This document shows positions 36,155 to 45,816 of a stretch of 64,000 nt of DNA, piece by piece. This DNA is from Canna indica (Eukaryota > Streptophyta > Magnoliopsida > Zingiberales > Cannaceae). Location: assembly GCA_034359265.1 (NCBI GenBank), contig CP136890.1:46226501-46290500 (forward strand), read 5' to 3'. The position numbers and the translations under genes were made by a program. Positions within the stretch are counted from its first letter, which is position 1. Every line of letters starts with the position of its first letter. The notes below the pieces were generated by a model, which was not told the origin of the DNA, ran no database searches, and was given only the letters and a program-made list of their open reading frames with translations.

Positions 36155-36345
36155 ATAGCTTGCTTTAGTGGTTAAGATAAAATACTTTCCTCCCATCAAC
36201 TCAAGATCTAATCTTGATAGGGTAATATGATTATAAATGAATTATACTAATTTTTAGATCTCTCTATTTCTTTTGACCCCCTGGGAAGTCCTCGTGTTGC
36301 ACTACGAAAAATGAAGTTAAAAGTTGATGGTTCGAGTCTCATCGC
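36155..36345 (+). repeat. Second tRNA-like remnant fused to a 5S rRNA 3' fragment
   Basis: A box A-like segment (TAGCTTGCTTTAGTGGTTAA) starts near 36155. A 5S-rRNA-like 3' end lies at 36275-36302, and a box B-like GGTTCGAGTCT at about 36329. It seems to be a mosaic of Pol III-gene-derived pieces between satellite S1 and LINE G. The exact subunit limits are uncertain. Confidence 0.5.
36275..36302 (+). pseudogene. 5S rRNA 3'-end fragment (~28 bp)
   Basis: GACCCCCTGGGAAGTCCTCG followed by TGTTGCAC matches the conserved 3' end of plant 5S rRNA. The internal promoter region is absent. It is short enough to need comparison with a reference 5S; confidence comes from the near-perfect match and from two other 5S pieces at similar satellite boundaries. 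Confidence 0.65.
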
Positions 36346-36369
36346 CGGCCTTAAAAATTTAATTTTTGA

Positions 36370-37626
36370 AAACTTTTTTTGAATTTTGGTGTTGCATCCC
36401 TTGTTTTTGAACGCTTGTTAATTAATTTCTTTTGGCTCTCGTGGCAACTGGGAAGCTTTTTGGCTAATTTTGGCGTGTGGAGGGGTGTTTCTGGAAGAGA
36501 TATGGAGGTGGAGCGGATTGGGTGTTACTTTGGTCCGGTTGATATATTGATTGACCCGACTGGACTTTGATTTGTCCGGATTGGGAACATATTTTACCTA
36601 CAGTGGAAGAGTGTTGTCCTCCAGAGGAAGACGTTTGGGCATTCTTTTGCCCGATCGGGAACTGGTTTGGGCGATTGGGATATCTTTTGCCTCCAGTTCC
36701 TTGTTCGCTCGTGGGTTCCTCTCCGACGCTCATCCCTCCCGATTAGTGGCTTTCTTCGCTGTTGCAAAGGTGAGGTAGACCGGAGGTGGTGCTCCCCGGC
36801 GGTGGGTCTATTGGGTGGCGGGAGTGCTTGGCAGTGGAGCTGCAGATCTAGGGTTCGGGTGCTGTGACTAGGGTTTCCTCAAACCTAGCTCTTCTGGCAT
36901 GGATCCTGCTTGATTTCTCATCGAGATTGACCTCTCTCCGGCGCCTTGGTTTTGTCTTGGATTGGCTTCTTCCTTGGGTGGCTGCATCTTGGCGGAGAAG
37001 GACGTGGTTTGGTCTCGGTTCCAGGACTACCCCTCTCCTCTTTCGTTGGTGCGGCGATTGGTGCCTCTCCCCCGTGCAGGTTTGCCAACAGCGACGCTAG
37101 GTTCTTCTTGTGGCAGCGGCGATCTAGGGTTTGCCCTAGTTGTTGCGCCGCCGTCGTTCTATCCGTTTGGCGGCGTCCTCCGTTTGCTCCAGGGTCCTCT
37201 CTTCTTCCCGGAGTTCCCTCCTCTTTGGTGTTCCCGGAGGTGTAGCTGTTGCGGCGTCTATTTTTTTTTTGGGTTTGTGGCGGCGGCTATATAGGTTGTG
37301 TTTGCGCCGTGGCGTTACTCTTTCCGCCATCGATCTCTTCCTCCGGCGACTATTCCTGGTTTTGCTATAGTTATTGGAGGTCTCTTGGTTCTTCTGCTGC
37401 TCCATTCCCATCGGCGTTGTGGAGTAAGGCCTCCTGGTTTGTGCCGCATTCGTGGTGCAACAAAGTGGTTTCTGCTTCGCTTCTTGCTCGACTCTTGGTT
37501 TCTATCCGGTTACCAGCAGGTTTTCCTAGAGACTAGTGGGTGTGTGGTGGTTTCTGGCGACAGCAAAGTGGTGTTGTTGCTTCCTTGGGTGTTGTGTTCG
37601 GGTTTCCACTGGCTTCCGTTCGCGCT
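36370..37626 (+). other. Probable 5' UTR / leader of LINE G
   Basis: About 1.2 kb, GC- and CT-richer than the surroundings, directly upstream of ORF1. Several unlinked open frames occur on both strands, but none has recognisable domains or consistent frame. I read it as the LINE leader and internal promoter region, by position. A captured host exon cannot be excluded. Confidence 0.5.
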
Positions 37627-38945
37627 ATGGCCGATTTTGTGGTTCCGGGAAACTGTCCACCTCCTCTTGTCGGTGCTTCGACTTCTTCTTCCTCATCCTC
37701 GGATTTTCTCCGCTCTATTCTCAAGAGGAATACCGACTTGTCGACCATGAAGAACTCTAAGCTCGTGGACTCTAACATTCCTTCAAGTGATGTTCGTCAT
37801 GTTCGTTCTATACCAGGCGTGTTGAAATTGCAACTTCCTCACAGTGTGTTGCTCCAAGTTATCATGTCAATGCTGATGTCCTTGATTGTGCTAAGGCATC
37901 AAATGCTGAAGCTATGGCAATTCTTATGAAGACAATCGATGAATTAGATATTGATGAGGCTTCTCGTTCCTCCATCAAAGACATGCTCCCTTCAGTTCCT
38001 AATCATGATATGCATCCTTTGAATTGTCCACCTAGGTCTTCACCCAAACCTATGGTTGGACACGGAATTACTTCTTCTTGGAGTTCGCTATTCTCCTCAA
38101 ATGCTCATGGTTTATTCAGAATCGATTTCTTGCTCTTCGGAGATGGAATATTCTATTCTTGAGGGCGGCCCATGGTTTATTCAGAATCGATTTCTTGCTC
38201 TTCGGAGATGGAATAGAGTCTTGAAGTTGGAAAAAGCCGAAATGGCAACCATTCCTATATGGGTAAAGTTTTTTAATGTTCCATTATTTATGTGGACTCC
38301 TTTCTTTATTAACAAATTTTGCAGCGTTATTGGCAAGCCTGTCCATCTTGATCACATGTCATCCACAAAACAACGGTTGGGTTACATGCGTGCTTATATT
38401 GAAGTGACTTTGGATTGCACTTATCCTAGAGAACTACCTGTGCATGTTAATAATGAAGAATATATTATTTGTGTTGAATATGATTGGATACCGGTTCACT
38501 GCACAAATTGCAAAAAGTTTGGCCATGCTACTAGGACTTGCAGGAATAGCACCAATCAGATATGGATTCCAAAGAAGGCACAGCCCTAGCCACCTCCTCC
38601 TCCACAACAAGAAGTTATTGCTGCTCACAATGAAGAAGAGAGAAATCTTAAAAAGCATGTGAAGGACATGAATATGTCTCCTATTCTCTCAGATGCAAAT
38701 ATTCGAAAGAAAGGCAAAACAAGTGTTATTAACCAGATAGACCACAGTCTGAAAGTATAACAACATCTCCCAACAGGTTCAATGTTCTTGCAGACTTGTC
38801 AGATAATTATATGCATAATGATGATGATTATGATCCTACTGAGGATGCAAATGTCCATGTTAAGATTAAAAAGGCCAACGGAGGCGCAGAGAGTTCTAGG
38901 AAACCGGGTAAGAAAAAGAACACCCTGTCCCACAAATGCAAGTAG
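37627..38945 (+). pseudogene. LINE G ORF1: DUF4283-like + CCHC knuckle, broken
   Basis: Start chosen at ATG 37627 (MADFVVPGN), the first Met of a Ser-rich N-terminus (TSSSSSSDFL). The frame shifts near 37860 to one with NAEAMAILMKTIDELDID. At 38107-38215 a stretch of about 45 bp (from TGGTTTATTCAGAATCG) occurs twice, 64 bp apart; the ~280 bp found between the flanking points in LINE J is missing, so most of the first half of the DUF4283-like domain is gone. The 38056-38589 frame keeps GGPWFIQNRFLALRRW, IPIWVKFFNVPLFMWTP and the knuckle CTNCKKFGHATRTC. A TAG at 38587 replaces CAG of relatives. The acidic and Lys-rich tail follows, ending in the 10-nt overlap with ORF2. Confidence 0.87.
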
Positions 38946-40600
38946 CCTTTTGGAATATTCGGGGCCTTAATAGCTGTGCTAAGCAAAGGGCTATCAGAAG
39001 TAAGATCTCCTATCACAAACTTCATTGTTTCTTTCTCTTGGAGACTAGAGTTAAATTTGAAAATTCAGCTCGCGTCTTTACGAATATTATGGAAGGCTGG
39101 AATTATCATGTCGTCTGTCCTAACCATCATGGTCGGATATGGTGTATTTGGAATCCTGCTGTTGTGGATATTGCTATCGTTGCTTCTACAGATCAGGTGG
39201 TTTCTCGCAGTATTAAATTTATTCAGCAAGGTACAACATTTTCTTCTTCAGGGGTTTATGGCCTTTATTCTAATGATGATAGAACTCATATTTGGACTGC
39301 TTTAAATAATTTTGCAAATCATGTTGAGGGGCCTTGGACTATTTTCGGTGATTTTAATATGGTCTTCTCACCATCTGAAAAGCATGGGGGTAGTGATGTT
39401 AATAGCTCCTACATTGAGGTTATCACTGACCAGCTTGATAACTTGGGCCTATTTGATATGAAAAGTAAAGGCAACTTCTTTACATGGTCTAATTCTTCCA
39501 TAGGTAACAATAGAGTATGTGAAAAACTGGATAGGGTTCTATGCAATCAGAATTGGGTTCATACATTTCTGGATTCATAGGCTACCTTCCATAATCCCGA
39601 TGTATCTGATCATACTTTTGTCATATTTAGAGTGTGCAATTTACCCTGGCGGCCTCGTCATTTCTTTAATTATTGGCCTCAGGAGACTGGTTTTCTTGAT
39701 TGTATTGAGACAGCTTGGAACCCACCTGTTAGTAGTAGACTTGGCCACAGAACAACGAGAATGTTTGTCATTCAGAAGTTGAAAAGAACTAGGAAGGCAC
39801 TACAAATGTGGTCTAGAGACTTGGTAAAGGCTCAAAAAAATCAATTTTATTCTCTACAATCTAAGCTTCATGAGTTACAGGCTATCACTCTATCTATAAA
39901 TATGGATGATAGGGCCATTGCCTCTTGGCAGAATGCAGGGTTAAACTTTTAAGGCTCTACGCTAATGAGGAGGCCTCTCTTAGACAAAAATCAAGGGATA
40001 CTTGGTTGCGCCTTGGGGACTCAAATTCTAAGTTCTTTCATAATTCCTTAAAGCTCAAATGTAACCGAAATGTCTTACTCTCTATTACAGATGCCGATGG
40101 TAATTCCCTTGAGGGCCATGCTCTAGAGCAAGAGGCCATTAGCTACTTTACTAGGCAGTTTGCCCCTGAGATTCCTAATGTGGATTTCTCTGATGTGCGA
40201 GTCTCAAATCATCTCTCTCAACAAAGCATTTTCTTACTGTCTCAGCTGATCACACCTCAGGAGGTTGAAAAGGTGATCCTGTCATCAAACTCTGATAAGG
40301 CCCCCGGTGTTGATGGATTAAATGCTGAATTTTTCAAATCTTGTTGGCCCGTCATTAAGGATGATGTTATTGCTGCGATACTTGAGTTTTTAAGGACTGG
40401 TAAACTTCTTAATGAAGCTAATATTACCTCTCTTACTCTCATCCCTAAGAAGAGCAACACTACCTCATTTGCTGATTACCGTCCTCTCTCTATTTGCAAG
40501 ATGATTTATAGATTCATTTCTAAAATTATTGCAAACAGGCTCAAGGTTATTTTACCTGATTTGATTAGCGTAACACAACATGCTTTTATACGTGGTCGGG
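38936..40600 (+). pseudogene. LINE G ORF2: endonuclease and N-terminal RT, interrupted
   Basis: Begins at ATG 38936 inside the ATGCAAGTAG overlap. Endonuclease motifs: WNIRGLN, LETRV, GDFNMVFS and, further on, SDHTF. A TAG at 39578 replaces the Glu codon of relatives (DSEATF), and further frame changes occur near 39630 and 39940. The 39925-40600 frame carries NAEFFKSCW, PKKSNTTSFADYRPLSICK and QHAFIRGR. There the copy is interrupted by LINE H; the catalytic FADD and C-terminal parts are not found beyond it. Confidence 0.9.
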
Positions 40601-43600
40601 TTTTTTTTTTGCAACAAGGCAAGTGTATTGTATTAATAATGAAGAAGGTGTGTACATGTAAAGTTCAGTAACCAATCACCGTAGGACAAAAGAGTCGTGA
40701 ACCTCACCTACGGCATAGCCATCAGCAAGGTCGAGACCCAAAACCTAGGGTTGAAGGTCCCACTACGATACAACCGTAGCAATCTAAAAAGAAAAGACAT
40801 CCCATAGCCCGGGAAAGGCACACAAGTCATGATGACCTAAACCTCACAAACTGAAACAAGTAATAAGCAATAAATCCCACAGCCCGGGAAAGGCTCACAA
40901 TCATACCGACACGTCTAGCAACATAGAAATAGGAATAAGCACTAAGTCCCACAGCCTGAAAAAGACAATAACCAAGAGAAAATGATATGCTTGGCTCAAA
41001 TCAAGGGTCATAAAAACACTGAATCCCCACAGCCCGGGACAGGCAACATCTCATGAAAGAAAAACAAAAGAAATAGAAGTGCATGAATAAACAAAAGACG
41101 CAGCATATCAGATTTCTGCATAGTGTCATCCAGGATATGTTTGGCAAGGGCCTCCCAAGATAAGTGTCCTTCCTCATGCATTCGCTGATTCCGCTCTCTC
41201 CACAGATGGTGAATAATGGTAGTGAGAAGAAGCTTTCTCAATAACTTGGCTTCAGAGGAGCCGCCAAAATGATGCAGAAGTCATGGCATACAATCTGCCA
41301 AGGTCTCTCCATGTGGTATCAACCCAAGTACCTTGCGCCAGATCTTTTGAGAGTAAGTGCAGCATAATAGGATATGATCTATGCTCTCGCTATCTTCTCT
41401 ACATAGGTAACAAATATTTGGCCCTTGCTTTCCCCATCCACGCGTGCGGTCAAATGTTGGGAGCCTTCTCCAGAAAGCCAGCCATGAGATGAAGGAGAAT
41501 CGAGGTACATGGCCTTTAAACCATAGCAAACTATGCCAAGCTACATCAGGATCAGTGGAAGTCAATTTGTTGTATGCCGACTTAAGGCTGAAAGTACCTG
41601 ATGGGGAAGCTGTCCAAAGAATGGCATCACACCCATGTCTATCATGAAGTCGGATCTGGTGTAATCTTAGCCATGCATCGAATAAGCATGAATGGTGGAA
41701 ACCAACCGTGTTCCACCCTTCAGGGGAAAGGATATCAGATACCAGATCAGTAGAGAGAGCAGGGATACCATAAGGGTATCGTCTGACAATGTGAAAGAGA
41801 ATCCCATCAGGGTGCCATGGGTCATGCCATAGCCTAGTACCCTCGCCATTTCCTATGTGGTGCCTGATGAATGGTCGAGCAAGATATCTAACGTTGAAAA
41901 TGCTCCTTGTCACCCAGGCAGGCGTAGAAGGGACCTGGCGAGTCCAGATAGAGTGCTCCCTCAAGTAATTGCTATAAACCCATCTCACCCAAAGTGAGTC
42001 TTTCTTAGATGCAATGGCCCATATGTATCTCATCATACATGCCTGATTAAGCTTCCTGATATTTCTCAGCCCCAATCCACCCTTTTCTTTTGGTTTGCAC
42101 ACGGACAACCAGGCGATCCGCTGGTTACACTTGATCAATCGGCCAGACCAAAGGAACCAGGCCAAGAGCTGCTCAATATGGATAATAACTTGTTGAGGGA
42201 GAGAAAAAGAAGAGCAACAATATAATATCTTCCCCATCAAAACAGATTTAATAAGCTCCAAGAGACCTGCAAAAGAGAGACATTTACTAGTCCATCCATT
42301 GATTTGTGACGCAATGCTATCCATGAGGGGCTGGAAGTCCTGGAATGATGGCCTAGTCGATAGTAGAGGAATCCCCAAGTATCGAACCGGTAGAGAACCA
42401 AAAGGCATGTCCAACACTGTAGCAATAGAAGCCCTCAGCTCTGGGGATGTGCCAGAGATGTATAAGTGGGATTTCAAGTTGCTCGTACGCAGACCTGAAA
42501 CTTGGTGAAAGTGCTCCAGACAATCCTTTAATATCGTGGCTGACATAATATCTCCCTTGGAGAATAAAACTAGATCATCAGCAAAGGACAAATGAGTAAC
42601 AAGTGGAGTTAGGAACCTATGGTGTGGTGTAAGCCGTCCAGATGCAACTTGATCATCCAATAGATCCGAAAAATACTGCATAGCGAGGATGAACAAGTAA
42701 GGAGCCATGGGGCATCCCTGACGGAGACCTCTGCTACTCTGAAAGAAACCACAGCTAGTGTCGTTCATGTTTATTGTAAATTTGGGATTGGAGATGCGTG
42801 CTTTGACCCAGCTAATCATAATTCCAGGGAAGCCATATTGTCTCATCAGTTCAAGCAGGAAATCCCATCTAACTGAATCGTAAGCTTTATGAAGATCGAT
42901 CTTGACTGCCATTCTAGGTGACCCTCGCTGCAAGTGATAGCCAGTCATAAGCTCATGACATAGAGCAATGTTTTCATGGATAGGACGGCCTTTCAGAAAA
43001 GCATGCTGGTTGGGACCAATGAATTCACCCAGGACCTTCTGCAACCTGTTTGCAATGATTTTAGAGATAAATCGATAAATTATTTTACATACCGATATGG
43101 GTCGGTAATCTGCAAAAGTATCAGGGCGCTTCTTCTTTGCCACTAATGTTATTGAAGTGATGTTGATTTCCTGAAGGAGGTATTTGGAATCAAAGAAGCT
43201 CTGGATAGCTCTAGTAACATCTTTCCCAATGATTCCCCACGTGCCCACAAAGAATTCTTTGGTAAAACCATCAGTTCCTGGAGCTTTGTTATTAGGCGAT
43301 TGCCGAATAGCTTCCAGTATCTCTTGAACGTGGATTGGTTTTCCCAGAAGTTCAATGCTTTCTTGCTTCAATCTTCTATGAATCTTGAGCCCCGAGAAAT
43401 CTACAGGATCAAATGGAGCATTAAACAGGTTAGTAAAGAAATTCACCGCTTCTTGATTCACCTGATCACCGTATACCCGCTACCCCAAATCATTCACAAT
43501 AGAGTGGATAGCATTCTTGTGGCATCTCTGCTTAAAGGCCCTGTAGAAATACTTAGAGTTGGAATCCCTAAGTTTGAGCCATTGGACTCTAGATTTCTGC

Positions 43601-43933
43601 TTCAGGCTTGCTTCTTCATCATTCAGAAAAGACTGAAGCCGCCCCACTCAGATCTCTTTCCTCCTTGTGTAAAGCGTTATCAAGTGGGCTTGCTGAATTC
43701 GAGTCTGCAGGACTTCAAGGTGATCTACTAATTTCCTCTTCTCCGCAGTGTCTCAAATGTGATTATTATAGGCCCACTGTTTGAGGGAATGCTTGGCAAG
43801 CTTAAGCTTTTGAACCAGAGAGAACATAGGTGAGGGTCTTCTACCATCTCTACATATTACAGGCTGAGTCCAAGCCTCTTCAACTACATTCAGAAAGTCA
43901 TGCTTATGAATCCATTGATTAAAGAACTTAAAT
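40601..43933 (-). mobile_element. LINE H, second LINE family, minus strand, 5'-truncated
   Basis: Starts at the T-run 40601-40610 and terminal TTGCCTTGTTGC (minus). It then has a long 3' UTR with four CTGTGGG-type boxes at about 40800, 40876, 40948 and 41025, spaced 72-79 bp. ORF2 follows, truncated upstream within the endonuclease-RT linker. Protein similarity to the main family is clear but much lower, so this is a separate family. It meets tail I of the same family head-to-head at about 43934. Confidence 0.92.
41008..43933 (-). pseudogene. LINE H ORF2: reverse transcriptase and C-terminal cysteine motif
   Basis: The 43461-41281 frame (726 codons) has RT blocks KIDLHKAYDSVRWDFL, GLRQGCPMAPYLF and LSFADDLVLF, then WFKGHVPRFSF and the cysteine motif CYLCREDSESIDHILLC. 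A further C-terminal piece (HHLWRERNQRMHEE) lies in another frame at 41241-41008, so the end is frameshifted. Upstream, 43933-43461 shows linker sequence in broken frames (for example a TAG near 43480). The endonuclease is absent. No RNase H motif was seen. Confidence 0.9.
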
Positions 43934-44218
43934 GGGCATTTCCCGGGCTATGGGATTTACTGCTTATTGCTCATTTCTTTGAGAATATTTGAGTAGTGTG
44001 CCTTTCCCCGGGCTGTGGGGTTGTTCTTTATTGAGCTTGCTACATTTTTAAGGTAGCGGAACCATCACTACTAGGTTTTGGGCCTCGACCTTGCTGATGG
44101 CAATGCCGAAGGTGAGGTGCGCGACCCTTTTGTCCTAGGGTGATTGGCTATTGCACTTTTCATGTACACATCCCTTTTATTATTAATACAAATTCACTTG
44201 CCTTGTTGCAAAAAAAAA
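43934..44218 (+). mobile_element. LINE I, 3' UTR tail of the H family with poly(A)
   Basis: Plus-strand 3' UTR with two CCCGGGCTRTGGG boxes (about 43945 and 44006), GATGGCAATGCCGAAGG, and a terminal TTGCCTTGTTGC with A-run 44210-44218. It matches the 3' UTR of H in family-specific positions (GTCCTA.GGTGATTGG, TATTATTAATACAA). It is placed head-to-head with H and followed at once by LINE J. Confidence 0.88.
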
Positions 44219-44220
44219 TA

Positions 44221-45483
44221 AGGCCTCAAATGCTGAAGCTATGGCAATTCTCATGAAGACAATAGATGAATTAGATATTGATGAGGCATCTTGTTCCTCC
44301 ATCAAAGGCATGCTCCCTTTAGTTCCTAATCATGATATGCATCCTCTGAATTGTCCACCTTGGTCTTCACCAGAACCTATGTTGGACACGGAATTACTTC
44401 TTCTTGGAGTTCGCTATTCTCCTCAGATGTGCATACACTTGAAACTAAGCTTAATTTTGAGGAACCGAATCTTATGGATGGTAATATTATTATTGAGGCT
44501 ACTGAAGAAGAGATTTTAGCAGGGGAAAAGTATTGGCACTCCTCCTTAGTTGGACACTTTATTGGACCTCGCCTTCCTTACAGAGTTGTGAAAAATTGGG
44601 TGACTAAGATGTGGAAAATTAGTGGCAATGTCGATGTGCTTTCTATGGATTCTGGATTCTTTATCTTCCGATTCTCACAGAGGGACGATGCAGATTCTAT
44701 TCTTGAGGGCGGCCCATGGTTTATTCAGAATAGATTTCTTGCTCTTCGTAGATGGAATAGAGCCTTGAAGTTGGAAAAAGCCGAAATGGCAACCATTCCT
44801 ATATGGGTAAATTTTTTTAATGTTCCATTATTTATGTGGACTCCTTTCTTTATTAACAAATTTTGCAGCATTATTGGCAACCCTGTCCATCTTGATCACA
44901 TGTCATCCACAAAACAGCGTTTGGGTTATATGCGTGCTTGTATTGAGGTGACTTTGGACTGCACTTATCCAAGACTGTGCATGTTAATAATGAAGAACAT
45001 ATTATTCGTGTTGAATATGATTGGATACCGGTTCACTGCACAAATTGCAAAAAGTTTGGCCATGCTACTAGGAATTGCGGCAATAGCGCCAATCAGATTT
45101 GGGTTCCAAAGAAGACACAACCCCAGCCACCTCCTGAACCACAACAAGAGGATATTGCTGCTCACAATGAAGAAGAGAGAAATCTTAAAAAACATGTGAA
45201 GGACATGAATATGTCTCCTATTCTCTCAGATGCAAATATTCGAAAGAAGGGCAAAACAAGTGTTATTGAACTAGATAGGCCACAGTCTGAAAGTTTAACA
45301 ATCTCTCCCAACAGGTTCAATGTTCTTGCAGACTCGTCAGATAATGATATGCATAATGATGATGATTATGATCCTATTGAGGATGCAAATGTCCATGTTA
45401 AGATTAAAAAGGCCAAAGGAGGTGCAGAGAGTTCTAGGAAACCGGGTAAGAAAAAGAACACCCAGTCCCACAAATGCAAGTAG
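44221..45483 (+). pseudogene. LINE J ORF1: most complete DUF4283-like + CCHC protein
   Basis: Best copy of ORF1 in the window, although frameshifted near 44390 and near 44965 (a small deletion after CTYPR). In order: NAEAMAILMKTIDELDID, the SWSSLFSS linker, the DUF4283-like domain (LVGHFIGPRLPY, MWKISGNVDVLSMDSGFFIF, GGPWFIQNRFLALRRW, IPIWVNFFNVPLFMWTP), the zinc knuckle CTNCKKFGHATRNC, a Pro/Gln segment, the acidic DNDMHNDDDYDP and the basic KPGKKK, ending at TAG 45481-45483. The N-terminal ~90 residues are missing through truncation. Role by family: binds element RNA and chaperones nucleic acids in the LINE RNP. Confidence 0.88.
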
Positions 45484-45816
45484 CATTTTGGAACATTCGG
45501 GGCCTGAATAGCTGTGCTAAGCAAAGGGCTATCAGAAGTAAGATCTCACATCTCAAACTTGAGTTAAATTTGAAAATTCATCTCGCGTCTTTACGAATAT
45601 TGTGGAAGGCTGAAATTATCATGTCAATGTTTGTCCTAACCATCATGGTAGGATATGGTGTATTTGAAATCCTGCTGTTGTGGATATTGCTATCGTTGCT
45701 TCTACAGATCAGGTGGTTTCTAGCAGTATTAAATTTATTCAGCAAGGTACAACATTTTCTTTTTCAGTGGTTTATAACCTTTATTCTAATGATGATAGAA
45801 CTCATATTTGGACTGC
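45474..45816 (+). pseudogene. LINE J ORF2, N-terminal endonuclease remnant
   Basis: Starts at ATG 45474 in the 10-nt overlap with ORF1. The first catalytic motif reads HFGTFGA-like because of point changes, although AKQRAIRSKIS is kept. A ~25-bp deletion near 45555 removes the HCFFLLET segment including the catalytic Glu and shifts frame. Endonuclease sequence then continues (DIAIVASTDQVV) until LINE K interrupts it. Confidence 0.8.

Larger units (their letters stand above)
36370..40600 (+). mobile_element. LINE G, copy with 5' UTR and both ORFs, interrupted in RT
   Basis: The most 5'-complete copy of the main family: a GC-richer leader, ORF1 from ATG 37627, and ORF2 from ATG 38936 to the middle of RT. 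It ends at 40600, where poly(T) of LINE H begins. The left limit is uncertain (between about 36345 and 36450) because no second copy of the leader is present for comparison. Confidence 0.85.
44219..45816 (+). mobile_element. LINE J, main family, ORF1 plus start of ORF2
   Basis: Starts at AAGGCCTCAAATGCTGAAGC, which matches LINE G from 37894, and runs through ORF1 and into the endonuclease. It ends at GGACTGC, where poly(T) of LINE K begins. Relatives read GGACTGCTTTAAAT here, so K entered at a TTTAAA-type site, as expected for L1-type target priming. The right-hand remainder of J is not present beyond K. Confidence 0.9.

Noticed and set aside
36370..37626. GC-rich frames as a host gene exon
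   Set aside because: Several overlapping frames on both strands, no recognised domain, and position directly upstream of ORF1 favour a LINE leader. Kept as an alternative only.
40601..45816. G and J as the two halves of one LINE split by H/I
   Set aside because: The left flank is mid-ORF2 and the right flank is early ORF1, which is the wrong order for a single interrupted element.
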